Of a DNA stretch of 64,000 bases, positions 43,183 through 51,551 are shown one piece after another. A program made the position numbers and the translations under genes. This DNA is from Sphingobacterium populi (lineage in GTDB: Bacteria; Bacteroidota; Bacteroidia; Sphingobacteriales; Sphingobacteriaceae). The stretch's first letter is position 1. Each line of letters opens with the position of its first letter. The DNA lies in assembly GCF_001586775.1 (NCBI RefSeq), contig NZ_LQXS01000001.1:434001-498000 (forward strand). Reading direction: 5' to 3'. The notes below the pieces were generated by a model. That model saw nothing but the letters and a program-made list of their open reading frames with translations. It searched no databases and had not been told where the DNA came from.

Positions 43183-43788
43183 TTACAATTGATCAATACG
43201 CACCCAACCCATACCAGCAGCAATTGCGCCTTGAACACCTGGATCACCATCCTCAAAAACCATACAACGCTCAGGGGCAATATTTAGCTGTTCTGCAGCC
43301 AGCAAAAATGGTTCGGGTGAGGGTTTACCGTTTGCTGTGTCGCCAGCGCATACCAACACCTCATACAATCCAGTTACTCCAATTACTTCTAGCGTGATTT
43401 CTAATGTTTTTCTGGTGCCACCAGAAACAAGGCCAATCTTTTTCTTGCCGACTTCCTGACGAAGATGCTGCAATACATGTTCTACAGGTTTTGTTTGCCG
43501 AATATACTCTGTTCGGAATATGGTGGATTTGCGCAAGGCAAATTCATCAAAATCGAAATCCTTTCCGTACCGTTCCGAAATCAGTTTAGCGACGGCGACA
43601 GTTGGCCAGCCAGCAGTTTCGTCAATAATATCGGTATCCAAATGGATACCGTATTCTAGTGCGGCAGCAGCATACGCTGCTTTATGTGCCGACATATTGT
43701 CTGCCAAAGTTCCATCTACATCGTACAATAGTGCATCGTAAGATTCCGATAGTTGCAAGAGTTTCTGTGTTTTGTCCGCTATAGTCAT
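43183..43788 (-). CDS. HAD-family phosphatase, beta-phosphoglucomutase-like
   Basis: The 201-residue cytoplasmic enzyme has HAD motif I DVDGT (nucleophile Asp23, acid/base Asp25), motif II LVSGGTRK, the Lys of motif III in NGKPSPEPFL and motif IV EDGDPGVQGAIAAGM. The small four-helix cap between motifs I and II is of subclass I. Such enzymes dephosphorylate or isomerise sugar phosphates; the substrate is not predictable. Its ATG overlaps the stop of the proline dehydrogenase gene by one base, so it is translationally coupled to it. Confidence 0.9.
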   Translation of the reverse strand: MTIADKTQKLLQLSESYDALLYDVDGTLADNMSAHKAAYAAAALEYGIHLDTDIIDETAGWPTVAVAKLISERYGKDFDFDEFALRKSTIFRTEYIRQTKPVEHVLQHLRQEVGKKKIGLVSGGTRKTLEITLEVIGVTGLYEVLVCAGDTANGKPSPEPFLLAAEQLNIAPERCMVFEDGDPGVQGAIAAGMGWVRIDQL

Positions 43789-44990
43789 TAGCTCTTTTTT
43801 TCTTTTTTTCGTCTTTCTTTCTCTGCCATTATTAAACTTAGCTCACGCCCTGTTTGTCCTCCAACAGATGTATTCTCCTGTGCGCGTCGAAACAGATAAG
43901 GCATCACAGCTTTAACCGGGCCGTAAGGCATGTATTTGGCTACATTGTAACCTGCAGCTGCTAAATTGAAAGATAAATTATCCGACATGCCGAGCAATTG
44001 CGCAAACCAAATGTTGGGATGATTGTGAGCAATATCGCGATTATGCATTTCTTCTGCTAGTAAGCGAGAACTATCTTCGTTATGCGTGCCAGCCATCAAT
44101 CCCATATTGTCGATATGGTCAAGACAGAAAAGCAGTGCATTATTGTAATCCGTATCGCTACTCGCTTTGTCGGGTTGTATCGGCGAAGGATAGCCTTTTG
44201 ACTTTGCGCGATCACGCTCAATCTCCATATATGCACCGCGCACGAGCTTAGCGCCTAGATAAAAGTTCCGAACGTTCGCATAAGCAAGATCTGCTTTTAG
44301 CGAAGCCAGCTTATCGTGGCGATACAACTGGTAAGTATTGTATACGATTGGTTTTTCACGGTTGTATTTTTCCATCATATCGCGAGCGATATCATCAATC
44401 GTTTCTTGGATCCAAGAATGTTCACCATCGATCAATACGGGAATATCCGCTTCCAAACACGCGGCGCAAATGCGCTCACAACGCTCCAATACACGAGAAA
44501 ATTCTATTTTCTCCAAATCGGTAAGTGTTTGTTTGGCATCACGCTTTGCAAAAAGATCAAATCTTCCCAGCCCAGTTGGCTTGAATACGCAAAAAGAAAT
44601 AAGCTTTTCCTTCTTTGCAGAAGCTACCGTTCGTAGAATTTCGGCGCAAGTATCTTCAAAGCTGCTTTCAGACTCTTCACCTTCTACCGAATAATCCAAA
44701 ATGGTAGTCACATTCCCTTCGCCCAATTCGCGAATAGAACGGTTACAATCTTCAATGCTTTCGCCACCACAAAACTGTTTGTAAATGGTTTTTTTAATAA
44801 TGCCCTGAATAGGTAGGCCGATCTGTAAAGAGAAGTTGGTAACCGGCGTGCCTAACTTAATCAGCGCACTGCTCGAAACCATTTTAAATAGCCAATATGC
44901 TTTGCTCAGATCCGAGTCACTTTTCGTTCTGAAAGCTGTCGCCGTATCGTTAAAATCTAACTTAACAGGCGCTCCTAAGGTTTCCATCAA
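43788..44990 (-). CDS. Proline dehydrogenase
   Basis: The 400-residue FAD enzyme oxidises proline to 1-pyrroline-5-carboxylate. It is the stand-alone PRODH domain (no aldehyde dehydrogenase fusion). Visible blocks are FCVFKPTGLGRFDLF, VLIDGEHSWIQ, YQLYRHDKLASLKADL, KLVRGAYMEIERDRAKSKGYPSPIQ, MAGTHNEDS, AQLLGMSDNLSFNLAAAGYNVAKYMPYGPV and the terminal YLFRRAQENTSVGGQTGREL that shapes the substrate pocket. A minus-strand -7 box TAGTTTTG at 45013-45020 lies 22 nt before the ATG. Confidence 0.94.
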   Translation of the reverse strand: MMETLGAPVKLDFNDTATAFRTKSDSDLSKAYWLFKMVSSSALIKLGTPVTNFSLQIGLPIQGIIKKTIYKQFCGGESIEDCNRSIRELGEGNVTTILDYSVEGEESESSFEDTCAEILRTVASAKKEKLISFCVFKPTGLGRFDLFAKRDAKQTLTDLEKIEFSRVLERCERICAACLEADIPVLIDGEHSWIQETIDDIARDMMEKYNREKPIVYNTYQLYRHDKLASLKADLAYANVRNFYLGAKLVRGAYMEIERDRAKSKGYPSPIQPDKASSDTDYNNALLFCLDHIDNMGLMAGTHNEDSSRLLAEEMHNRDIAHNHPNIWFAQLLGMSDNLSFNLAAAGYNVAKYMPYGPVKAVMPYLFRRAQENTSVGGQTGRELSLIMAEKERRKKEKKS

Positions 44991-45012
44991 TGTTGTGTTG
45001 TGTTTATAAATG

Positions 45013-45020
45013 CAAAACTA
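45013..45020 (-). promoter_or_regulatory. Candidate -7 box of the proline dehydrogenase gene
   Basis: TAGTTTTG on the minus strand matches TAnnTTTG, 22 nt upstream of the ATG. A T-run about 21 nt further upstream is the only -33 candidate. Confidence 0.45.
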
Positions 45021-45073
45021 AGTAATTGTTGAATTAAAAGCTGAATATGCTCGTAATTTATTTAATTTTGGCT

Positions 45074-45280
45074 ATGCAAAAATTTGTGTTGAACGGCGAG
45101 TTTATTCATCTTATCCAGCTTCTTAAAGCAATGAACTGGGTGGAGCATGGTGCAATGGCACAGCATGTCGTCGAAGAAGGAATGGTACAATACAATGGCG
45201 TGGTAGATTACCGTAAAAGATTAAAGGTAAAAAGAGGCGACAAAGTAGAATTTGAAGGACAGGTCGTTGAGATCGTCTAA
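45074..45280 (+). CDS. Small S4-domain RNA-binding protein
   Basis: The 68-residue protein is almost entirely an S4 domain (FIHLIQLLKAMNWVEHGAMAQHVVEEGMVQYNGVVDYRKRLKVKRGDKVEF), like E. coli YbcJ. The start at 45074 (MQKFVLNG) gives the family's usual length; the frame from 45047 adds a hydrophobic leader without purpose. S4 domains bind structured RNA. It lies 24 nt before aroB and is probably co-transcribed. Confidence 0.9.
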   Translation: MQKFVLNGEFIHLIQLLKAMNWVEHGAMAQHVVEEGMVQYNGVVDYRKRLKVKRGDKVEFEGQVVEIV

Positions 45281-45304
45281 GCACTTTATGATTGATTTTT
45301 AGTT

Positions 45305-46378
45305 ATGCAACAAATAGAAAGTTTAGGTTATAAGGTGTATTTTGAAGATGACCTAGCGAGTTTACAATCCTTCATCGCCGATGGTGGGTATTCTAATGTA
45401 CTGATCTTAGTAGACATCAATACCAACGACCATTGTTTACCAGTGTTACAAGCTGCCATTCCTGAGATTGTCGATTATGATATTATAGAAGTAGATCCAG
45501 GTGAGGAAAATAAAAATATCGATTACTGTATTGGAATTTGGAAAACCATGTTGGATTTTGGCGCAGACCGCAAAGCGTTGATGATCAATTTAGGTGGTGG
45601 CGTCGTGACAGATATGGGAGGTTTTGCGGCGTCGACCTACAAACGAGGAATTGATTTTATCCAAATTCCTACCACTTTACTCGCACAAGTAGATGCTTCT
45701 GTTGGTGGTAAAACGGGCATCGATCTGGATAATTTCAAAAACATCATTGGTACTTTTACGCAACCAAAGGCGGTATTTATTAGTAGTAAATTTTTGGAAT
45801 CGTTGGATTCGAGACAACTATTATCCGGTTTTGCAGAAGTCATCAAACATGGTCTTATTCAAGATAAAGCCCTTTTTCAACGCTGCCAGCAAATCAATAT
45901 TGAGAATATTGACAAGCAGGTCGTGTACGATTCTGTGATGATCAAAAACAACATTGTAAAAGAAGACCCAACAGAAAATAATATCCGTAAGATTTTGAAC
46001 TTCGGGCACACTATTGGACATGCGGTCGAAGGCTATTCGCTAACACACGATCAAAATCCATTATTACACGGAGAAGCCGTAGCAATTGGTATGCTATGCG
46101 AAGCATATCTTTCTACGCAGTCGGGCACGCTGTCTATGGAAGAGTTGAAAGGAATCGAACAATACCTTTTGCGCACGTATCCATATTATACCATTGCGCC
46201 ATCTATCGATGAAGAATTGTTCCGCTTGATGCGTAATGACAAAAAGAACGAATCAAATCAGATTGGTTTTGCCTTGCTCAATGCGATCGGCGACTGCGCA
46301 TATAATAAGTACGTAGATGAAGCTGGCATCAAAGCGGCGCTCGATTATTATCGCACGCTGGATATCACTAATCCCTAA
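45305..46378 (+). CDS. aroB: 3-dehydroquinate synthase
   Basis: AroB converts DAHP to 3-dehydroquinate in the shikimate pathway, with NAD and a divalent metal. The 357-residue protein shows LGGGVVTDMGGFAASTYKRGIDFIQIPTTLLAQVDASVGGKTGID (about 99-143), the metal ligand region SGFAEVIKHG (about 178-187) with the Glu, and the His ligands in NFGHTIGHAVE (about 237-247) and LLHGEAVAIGM (about 254-264). All are intact. There is no other aro gene in the window. Confidence 0.95.
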   Translation: MQQIESLGYKVYFEDDLASLQSFIADGGYSNVLILVDINTNDHCLPVLQAAIPEIVDYDIIEVDPGEENKNIDYCIGIWKTMLDFGADRKALMINLGGGVVTDMGGFAASTYKRGIDFIQIPTTLLAQVDASVGGKTGIDLDNFKNIIGTFTQPKAVFISSKFLESLDSRQLLSGFAEVIKHGLIQDKALFQRCQQINIENIDKQVVYDSVMIKNNIVKEDPTENNIRKILNFGHTIGHAVEGYSLTHDQNPLLHGEAVAIGMLCEAYLSTQSGTLSMEELKGIEQYLLRTYPYYTIAPSIDEELFRLMRNDKKNESNQIGFALLNAIGDCAYNKYVDEAGIKAALDYYRTLDITNP

Positions 46379-46430
46379 AACAATTTGGGCGCCGATCCTG
46401 TTCTCTTAAGCAACTATACTAGAGAAGCAG

Positions 46431-46547
46431 ATGAATAAATTATTTAGAACATTGATTGCCGGCTGGGGAGCTCGTAAATTGGGCTGTGGTTGTTTCGGAA
46501 CAATTATCGCCTTTATCGTCATTTATTACCTATTGGGCTACTTGTAG
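46431..46547 (+). CDS. Small membrane protein (38 aa), unannotated type
   Basis: A short ORF (ATG 46431, stop 46547) encodes a basic N-terminus (MNKLFRTLIAGWGARKLG), a Cys-Gly-Cys motif and one transmembrane helix (about 23-37) ending LLGYL. It lies 52 nt after aroB on the same strand and its last 10 nt overlap the convergent SUFU-domain gene. The positive-inside layout and clean termination suggest a real gene. I have no function to offer. Confidence 0.55.
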   Translation: MNKLFRTLIAGWGARKLGCGCFGTIIAFIVIYYLLGYL

Positions 46548-47128
46548 GCACCAATAGGTTTTCGGTTTACATGTTCCTTAGTTGCCTTCAATTTTGCGTA
46601 GAAATCAGACCAACCCATCTTTTGAATGGTTGATAATTCTTCTGCAAAAATAGGACTGAGTTGTACTAATGCTACACCATAGCTTTTGCTTAGATTGAAG
46701 GTGGCCGATGTACCAAGTTTATCTTCTACATCGTGGACAAGAAAATGCTCCATCGTCGAATCTGCCGCAATGGGTTGTCCAAAACGAATAATCTGTCCTG
46801 GGTCGAATGGACAGTCATTTCTCAAATGGCTGATTAGAAATCCGAGTACATGCCCCCAATTGTCTAAGTTACTTCTGATCTGAATTACTAGTTCTCTTCC
46901 CGCGCTTATCTCTGCAGAACCTTTCGCGGCCGAAAGTCCGTAGCTATACGCGGTCATGTAATCCCGATCAGGAAAGTTTTTGAAGAGCAGGACAAAGACA
47001 GCAGGCAGCTTTTTATTGGTTGACGGGTGCCGATATATTTCACATCGCTGACCGATCTGCGCCTCTAGCAAATCTCGAAAACGCTCCACGCCGGAGCGCA
47101 TAAAATAAGGTTTCTTAAACAATGACAT
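46538..47128 (-). CDS. Suppressor-of-fused (SUFU)-domain protein
   Basis: The 196-residue cytoplasmic protein resembles bacterial SUFU-domain proteins: TAYSYGLSAAKGSAEISAGRELVIQIRSN in the first half, then WGHVLGFLISHLRND, a GQIIRFGQPIAADSTMEHFLVHD segment, and LVQLSPIFAEELSTIQKMGWSDFYAKL at the end. In bacteria the domain often occurs in immunity proteins of polymorphic-toxin loci, but no toxin is adjacent here. The family call is by pattern and moderately sure. Confidence 0.6.
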   Translation of the reverse strand: MSLFKKPYFMRSGVERFRDLLEAQIGQRCEIYRHPSTNKKLPAVFVLLFKNFPDRDYMTAYSYGLSAAKGSAEISAGRELVIQIRSNLDNWGHVLGFLISHLRNDCPFDPGQIIRFGQPIAADSTMEHFLVHDVEDKLGTSATFNLSKSYGVALVQLSPIFAEELSTIQKMGWSDFYAKLKATKEHVNRKPIGAYK

Positions 47129-47296
47129 GACGTTTTGTAAGCACTTTGCTTGCGAAAATACGCATTGACTGTTATTTTTTCAGCGACAAGCTGTCATAAT
47201 GGCTTCATTTTTTAAATGGAATATTCCTTGCTGAGCTTAGGATGGAGAAAACAAGGTTAATTCAACATAAACACACATAGAATAGAAAGAAAAGAT

Positions 47297-49186
47297 ATGG
47301 CAGAAAAAGGTACGATTTCGATCCACACGGAAAACATCTTCCCCGTGATCAAGAAGTTTTTGTATTCTGATAACGAGATTTTTTTAAGAGAATTGGTTTC
47401 AAACGCAGTGGATGCGTCGCAAAAAATAAAGCGTCTATCATCATTGGGGCAATTCGGCGGCGAGGTCGGTGATTTGACGGTAGACGTCAGTTTTGACGAA
47501 GCGGCGAAAACCATCACTATTTCCGACAATGGATTAGGGATGACGGCTGATGAGATCAAGAAATACATCAACCAAATCGCGTTTTCGGGTGCAACCGAAT
47601 TCATGGAGAAATTCAAAGAAGCCAACGACGCCAATGAAATTATTGGTCGCTTTGGTTTGGGTTTTTACTCTGCTTTCATGGTGGCCGATCGGGTTGAAAT
47701 TCAATCACTGTCATACCAAGAAGGAGCAGAGCCAGCACACTGGACTTGTGATGGGAGTACATCTTATGAGATCTCGGAAGGTACGCGTACACAACGTGGT
47801 ACAGATGTGATCTTGCACGTGAATGCAGATTCAGAAGAGTTTTTAAATAAAAGCCGTCTGGAAGAAATACTAAATAAGTATGCTAAATTCTTACCAGTTC
47901 CGGTTCGTTTCGGCACCAAATCGACTAGCGAGCCTGATGGCGAAGACGAAGAAGGAAAGCCTAAATACAAAAACGTTGAGGTTGATAATTTCATCAACAA
48001 TACCAACCCAGCATGGACAAAATCTCCTTCAGAATTAACTGATGAGGATTATTTGGCTTTCTACCGTGAGTTGTATCCATATGCGATGGATGAGCCATTG
48101 TTTTGGATTCACTTAAATGTAGATTATCCTTTCAACTTAACAGGTATTCTTTACTTCCCGAAAATTAAGAATGATCTTGAAATTCAACGTAACAAAATCA
48201 AATTGTACTCCCGTCAAGTATTTATTACAGACGAAGTAAAAGATATTGTTCCTGAATTTTTGATGTTGTTGCACGGTGTCATCGACTCCCCAGATATTCC
48301 TCTAAACGTATCACGCTCGTTCTTGCAGGCTGATGGCAATGTGAAAAAAATCAACACGTATATCACCAAGAAAGTAGCGGATAAATTGCAGGAGATCTAT
48401 AAATCTGATCGCAAAGGATTCGAAGAAAAGTGGAACGACATCGGTCTTTTCATTAAATATGGTATGTTGAGCGACGACAAGTTTGCAGAGAAAGCAAACG
48501 AGTTCTGCCTATTGAAAAATACGGATGGTGAGCATTATACCATCAAAGAATATTACGAAAAAGTAAAAGATATTCAAGTAGATAAGGATGGCAATGTGGT
48601 GTATTTGTATACGCACGATGCCGCACAGCAAGATGGTTTTATCAGCGGTGCTAAAGCAAAAGGATACGATGTATTAGTACTCGATGGTCCTTTAGATACG
48701 CACATCACTTCTTATTTAGAGCAAAAAGGTGGTGAAAAAGTGCAACTGAAACGGGTTGATGCTGATGTCGCGGAGAAATTGATTCAGAAAGATGAACAAA
48801 TTGAAGCCGTTTTAACAGAAGACGAAAGCAAAAAAGCGACAGAGCTATTCGAAAAAGCCATTACGCGTACGGATATGAAAGTAGAAGTAGCTGCGTTGAC
48901 TGCTGGAGATCTGCCTGTATCGGTTACGATCGACGAATTTATGCGTCGTATGAAAGACATGGCCAAAACTGGTGGTGGCGGTATGGGCTTCTACGGTGAA
49001 TTGCCAGATCAGTACAAGGTAACGGTGAATGGTAATCATCCACTCGTGAAGCGTATTTTAGAAAGCTCGGATGAAGACGGCGCGCGCTTAGCAAAACAAG
49101 CCTTTGACTTGGCATTACTATCCAGAGGATTATTGACAGGAGCCGAGCTCACTTCATTCGTGAAGCGTAGCGTAGAGATGATCTAA
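47297..49186 (+). CDS. htpG: HSP90 chaperone HtpG
   Basis: The 629-residue cytoplasmic chaperone has the GHKL ATPase domain with FLRELVSNAVDASQKIKRL, ITISDNGLGMTADEI and GRFGLGFYSAFMVADRVEIQSLS. The middle domain has DEPLFWIHLNVDYPFNLTGILYFPK and GVIDSPDIPLNVSRSFLQ, and the C-terminal dimerisation domain follows. The N-terminal MAEKGTISIHTENIFPVIKKF is typical of Bacteroidota HtpG. Monocistronic with its own terminator. Confidence 0.96.
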   Translation: MAEKGTISIHTENIFPVIKKFLYSDNEIFLRELVSNAVDASQKIKRLSSLGQFGGEVGDLTVDVSFDEAAKTITISDNGLGMTADEIKKYINQIAFSGATEFMEKFKEANDANEIIGRFGLGFYSAFMVADRVEIQSLSYQEGAEPAHWTCDGSTSYEISEGTRTQRGTDVILHVNADSEEFLNKSRLEEILNKYAKFLPVPVRFGTKSTSEPDGEDEEGKPKYKNVEVDNFINNTNPAWTKSPSELTDEDYLAFYRELYPYAMDEPLFWIHLNVDYPFNLTGILYFPKIKNDLEIQRNKIKLYSRQVFITDEVKDIVPEFLMLLHGVIDSPDIPLNVSRSFLQADGNVKKINTYITKKVADKLQEIYKSDRKGFEEKWNDIGLFIKYGMLSDDKFAEKANEFCLLKNTDGEHYTIKEYYEKVKDIQVDKDGNVVYLYTHDAAQQDGFISGAKAKGYDVLVLDGPLDTHITSYLEQKGGEKVQLKRVDADVAEKLIQKDEQIEAVLTEDESKKATELFEKAITRTDMKVEVAALTAGDLPVSVTIDEFMRRMKDMAKTGGGGMGFYGELPDQYKVTVNGNHPLVKRILESSDEDGARLAKQAFDLALLSRGLLTGAELTSFVKRSVEMI

Positions 49187-49210
49187 TCGGAGATCCTCAC
49201 AAAGTAATTT

Positions 49211-49250
49211 AAACAAGGTGCTCTTAATCGGAGCACCTTGTTTCGTTTGA
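49211..49250 (+). terminator. Terminator of htpG
   Basis: AAACAAGGTGCTC (49211-49223) pairs perfectly with GAGCACCTTGTTT (49231-49243) around TTAATCG, followed by CGTTT. Confidence 0.8.
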
Positions 49251-49378
49251 TAGCGATTATGCTATCAAACATTTTGATAGTAGTCCTGTTTTTATGTAGT
49301 GTGCTGTATCTCGATTCCGGTGCACGTTAAGTTGTCCAAACAAGTAATCGAAGCTCACAACAACTATAGTCAAGCAAT

Positions 49379-50134
49379 ATGTCAGTAGAAAAATTTAAAG
49401 CATTGCACGAGCAAAGCAAACCATTCGTAGTAGGAAATGTATGGGATGCCCATACGGCCAAAACCGCCGAAGAGTTAGGGTTTCAAGGTTTAGGCAGCTC
49501 TAGCCATGCCATTGCCAATATGCTAGGGTATGAAGATGGCCAAAATATTAGTGTAGATGAGATCCTGTTTGTGGTGGAACGAATTGTAAAAGCAGTTAAT
49601 ATCCCAGTTTCTGTAGATTTTGAAGCAGGTTATTCATCTGATCCAGAAGAAGTGGCGGCACATGTAAAGCAATTGGTGGAAGTAGGTGTAGTAGGGATAA
49701 ATCTGGAAGACGGAGTGGTCAAAGACGGCAAACGCGGAATGGAAGATCCACAAGTGCTAGCACATAAAATCAAAGCCATCAAAGCGGTCACAAATATATT
49801 TATTAATGCACGTGCCGATACATATACCACAAAGCACCCTGACGCACTAGAAGAATCTATCAAAAGAGCACAGATCTACGCTGATGCAGGTGCGGACGGT
49901 ATTTTTATACCGGTGATAGAAAAAGAGCAAGATATCAAGAAATTTGTAGAAGCCGTTCGCCTACCGTTGAATGTATTTGCTACACCAAACATTCCTGATT
50001 ACCAGATGCTAACAGAACTTGGTGTGAAGCGCATCAGCCACGGAGCAAAGCTATATGAAATAATCTCCAAACAGACCAAAGAACTGTTAGGAGCTATTCA
50101 TACAGATCAAGCATTTGGGAAACTGTACCAATAG
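49379..50134 (+). CDS. Isocitrate lyase/PEP phosphonomutase-family enzyme
   Basis: The 251-residue cytoplasmic TIM-barrel protein belongs to the ICL/PEPM superfamily. It has VGNVWDAHTAKTAEELGFQGLGSSSHAIA, VSVDFEAGYSSDPEEVAAHV with the metal-binding D.E.G, GINLEDGVVKDGKRGMED and FINARADTYTTKHPD. The signature Cys-His of isocitrate lyases (KKCGH) is absent, and the short length fits the 2-methylisocitrate lyase/oxaloacetate decarboxylase-like branch. Reaction not predictable; C-C or P-C bond cleavage of an oxoacid is expected from the family. Confidence 0.88.
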   Translation: MSVEKFKALHEQSKPFVVGNVWDAHTAKTAEELGFQGLGSSSHAIANMLGYEDGQNISVDEILFVVERIVKAVNIPVSVDFEAGYSSDPEEVAAHVKQLVEVGVVGINLEDGVVKDGKRGMEDPQVLAHKIKAIKAVTNIFINARADTYTTKHPDALEESIKRAQIYADAGADGIFIPVIEKEQDIKKFVEAVRLPLNVFATPNIPDYQMLTELGVKRISHGAKLYEIISKQTKELLGAIHTDQAFGKLYQ

Positions 50135-50159
50135 CATACAACAATCTTTAATCATGAGC

Positions 50160-50196
50160 GCGGTTTGCAGAAAAATCTGCAAACCGCTTTTTTGCG
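50160..50196 (+). terminator. Terminator of the PEPM-family gene
   Basis: GCGGTTTGCAGA (50160-50171) pairs with TCTGCAAACCGC (50176-50187) around AAAA, followed by TTTTTTG. Confidence 0.85.
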
Positions 50197-50334
50197 TATT
50201 TAGCAAGGGCTTTTCTGTATAATCGGCGGTTACCTATAACAGGAGGCGACGCTACTAGAGCTCACGCGAGATTTCTTAAAAGTGCCTCATCATTCTATAA
50301 CTAAAGCTTGTAAAATGTGTTTATTGGATCTAAA

Positions 50335-51441
50335 TTATAACATGTCTGTTCCCGTGTCTTGGTCTGCCTGCGTAATCGTTGGCGACATGGCTATGCGGGT
50401 TTGACTGAGAGATTCTGGAAAATTTTCGTTGATATAGGCAATCATGTGCTCACGTACATAACAACGAAGTTCGAACGCGTGTCCAGAATTACGACAGCTC
50501 ATCAAGCAGCGCAGTTCCATGGTTTTTTCTTTAAAGTCTGTTACCTGCAATACGTTTACTTTTCCGTCCCACAGTACATTGCTCTGAAGCAATTCGGTCA
50601 GCTTGTTGCGCAACTTATCTACCGGAATGGTGAAGTCAACATATAAAAAAACTGTACCTAAAATCTCGGCAGTCGTTCTGGTCCAATTTTGAAATGGTTT
50701 TTCTATAAAATAATTAATCGGCAATACGAGTCTTCTTTTATCCCATATGCTGACCACGACGTAGGTAAGATTAATTTCTTCGACCTTTCCCCATTCTCCT
50801 TCAACAATCAATACATCATCCATACGAATGGGTTGTGTAAATGCGATTTGCAAACCTGCCAACAGATTACCTAAAGACTTTTGTGCAGCAAAACCGATGA
50901 TAATACCACCTACACCTACGCCAGTGAGCAATCCGGCGCCGATTTTACGCATATTTTCAAAGCTCAATAATACAATTGCAATGGTAACGATTACGATCAA
51001 CGTAATCAATAGTTTGCGTATAAATTCGATTTGTGTTCGAATTTTACGCTCGCGCAGGTTATTTTCCTTATTGATATCGAATCGATGATATAGGTAATCT
51101 TCAAAAATCCGGATAAATCGAATGATCACCACCGCAAAAGATAGCGTGATTAAGATCTCAGTAATCTTTTCTACCGAGGCATGTGTTTGCGCGGTGAAGC
51201 GCGTAAATGGCAGAAGTGCATTGAATACAAGTAGCGGAATGAATACGGAAATTATTTTGTTGAGATGACGAATAATTGAGCGAATGGCCGAATAAGACGC
51301 GCCTTCTCGTGCCTGCTGGCGTACGATTGGCAATAGTATAGCACGAATAGCAAAGCCTAGAATCACGGAAAAAATAATAACGAGAATATTCCAAGTCCAG
51401 GCCGGCATTTTGAAGGCAAGTTCAGTGAGATCGATTGTCAT
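50335..51441 (-). CDS. MscS-family mechanosensitive ion channel
   Basis: The 368-residue inner-membrane protein has four transmembrane helices (about 12-35, 65-85, 90-110 and 135-160) before the pore-lining TM3. The channel core is clear: GAGLLTGVGVGGIIIGFAAQKSLGNLLAGLQIAFTQPIRMDDVLIV (about 168-213) followed by the beta-domain EGEWGKVEEINLTYVVVSIWDKRRLVLPINYF and an alpha/beta vestibule domain. It would release solutes under hypo-osmotic shock. Confidence 0.92.
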   Translation of the reverse strand: MTIDLTELAFKMPAWTWNILVIIFSVILGFAIRAILLPIVRQQAREGASYSAIRSIIRHLNKIISVFIPLLVFNALLPFTRFTAQTHASVEKITEILITLSFAVVIIRFIRIFEDYLYHRFDINKENNLRERKIRTQIEFIRKLLITLIVIVTIAIVLLSFENMRKIGAGLLTGVGVGGIIIGFAAQKSLGNLLAGLQIAFTQPIRMDDVLIVEGEWGKVEEINLTYVVVSIWDKRRLVLPINYFIEKPFQNWTRTTAEILGTVFLYVDFTIPVDKLRNKLTELLQSNVLWDGKVNVLQVTDFKEKTMELRCLMSCRNSGHAFELRCYVREHMIAYINENFPESLSQTRIAMSPTITQADQDTGTDML

Positions 51442-51551
51442 GTCTTTAATTCAATAGCTTACAATCGTATAACATTGCTAATGGCAGGTAGTTTTTACAT
51501 TTTACTATTGTGCTGACAGCGGCATGCCGTACGCAGATTTTTTGTTGGGTT

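Noticed and set aside
45063..45070. TAATTTTG as a promoter for the S4-protein gene
   Set aside because: It is only 4 nt from the ATG, so transcription would start after the start codon.
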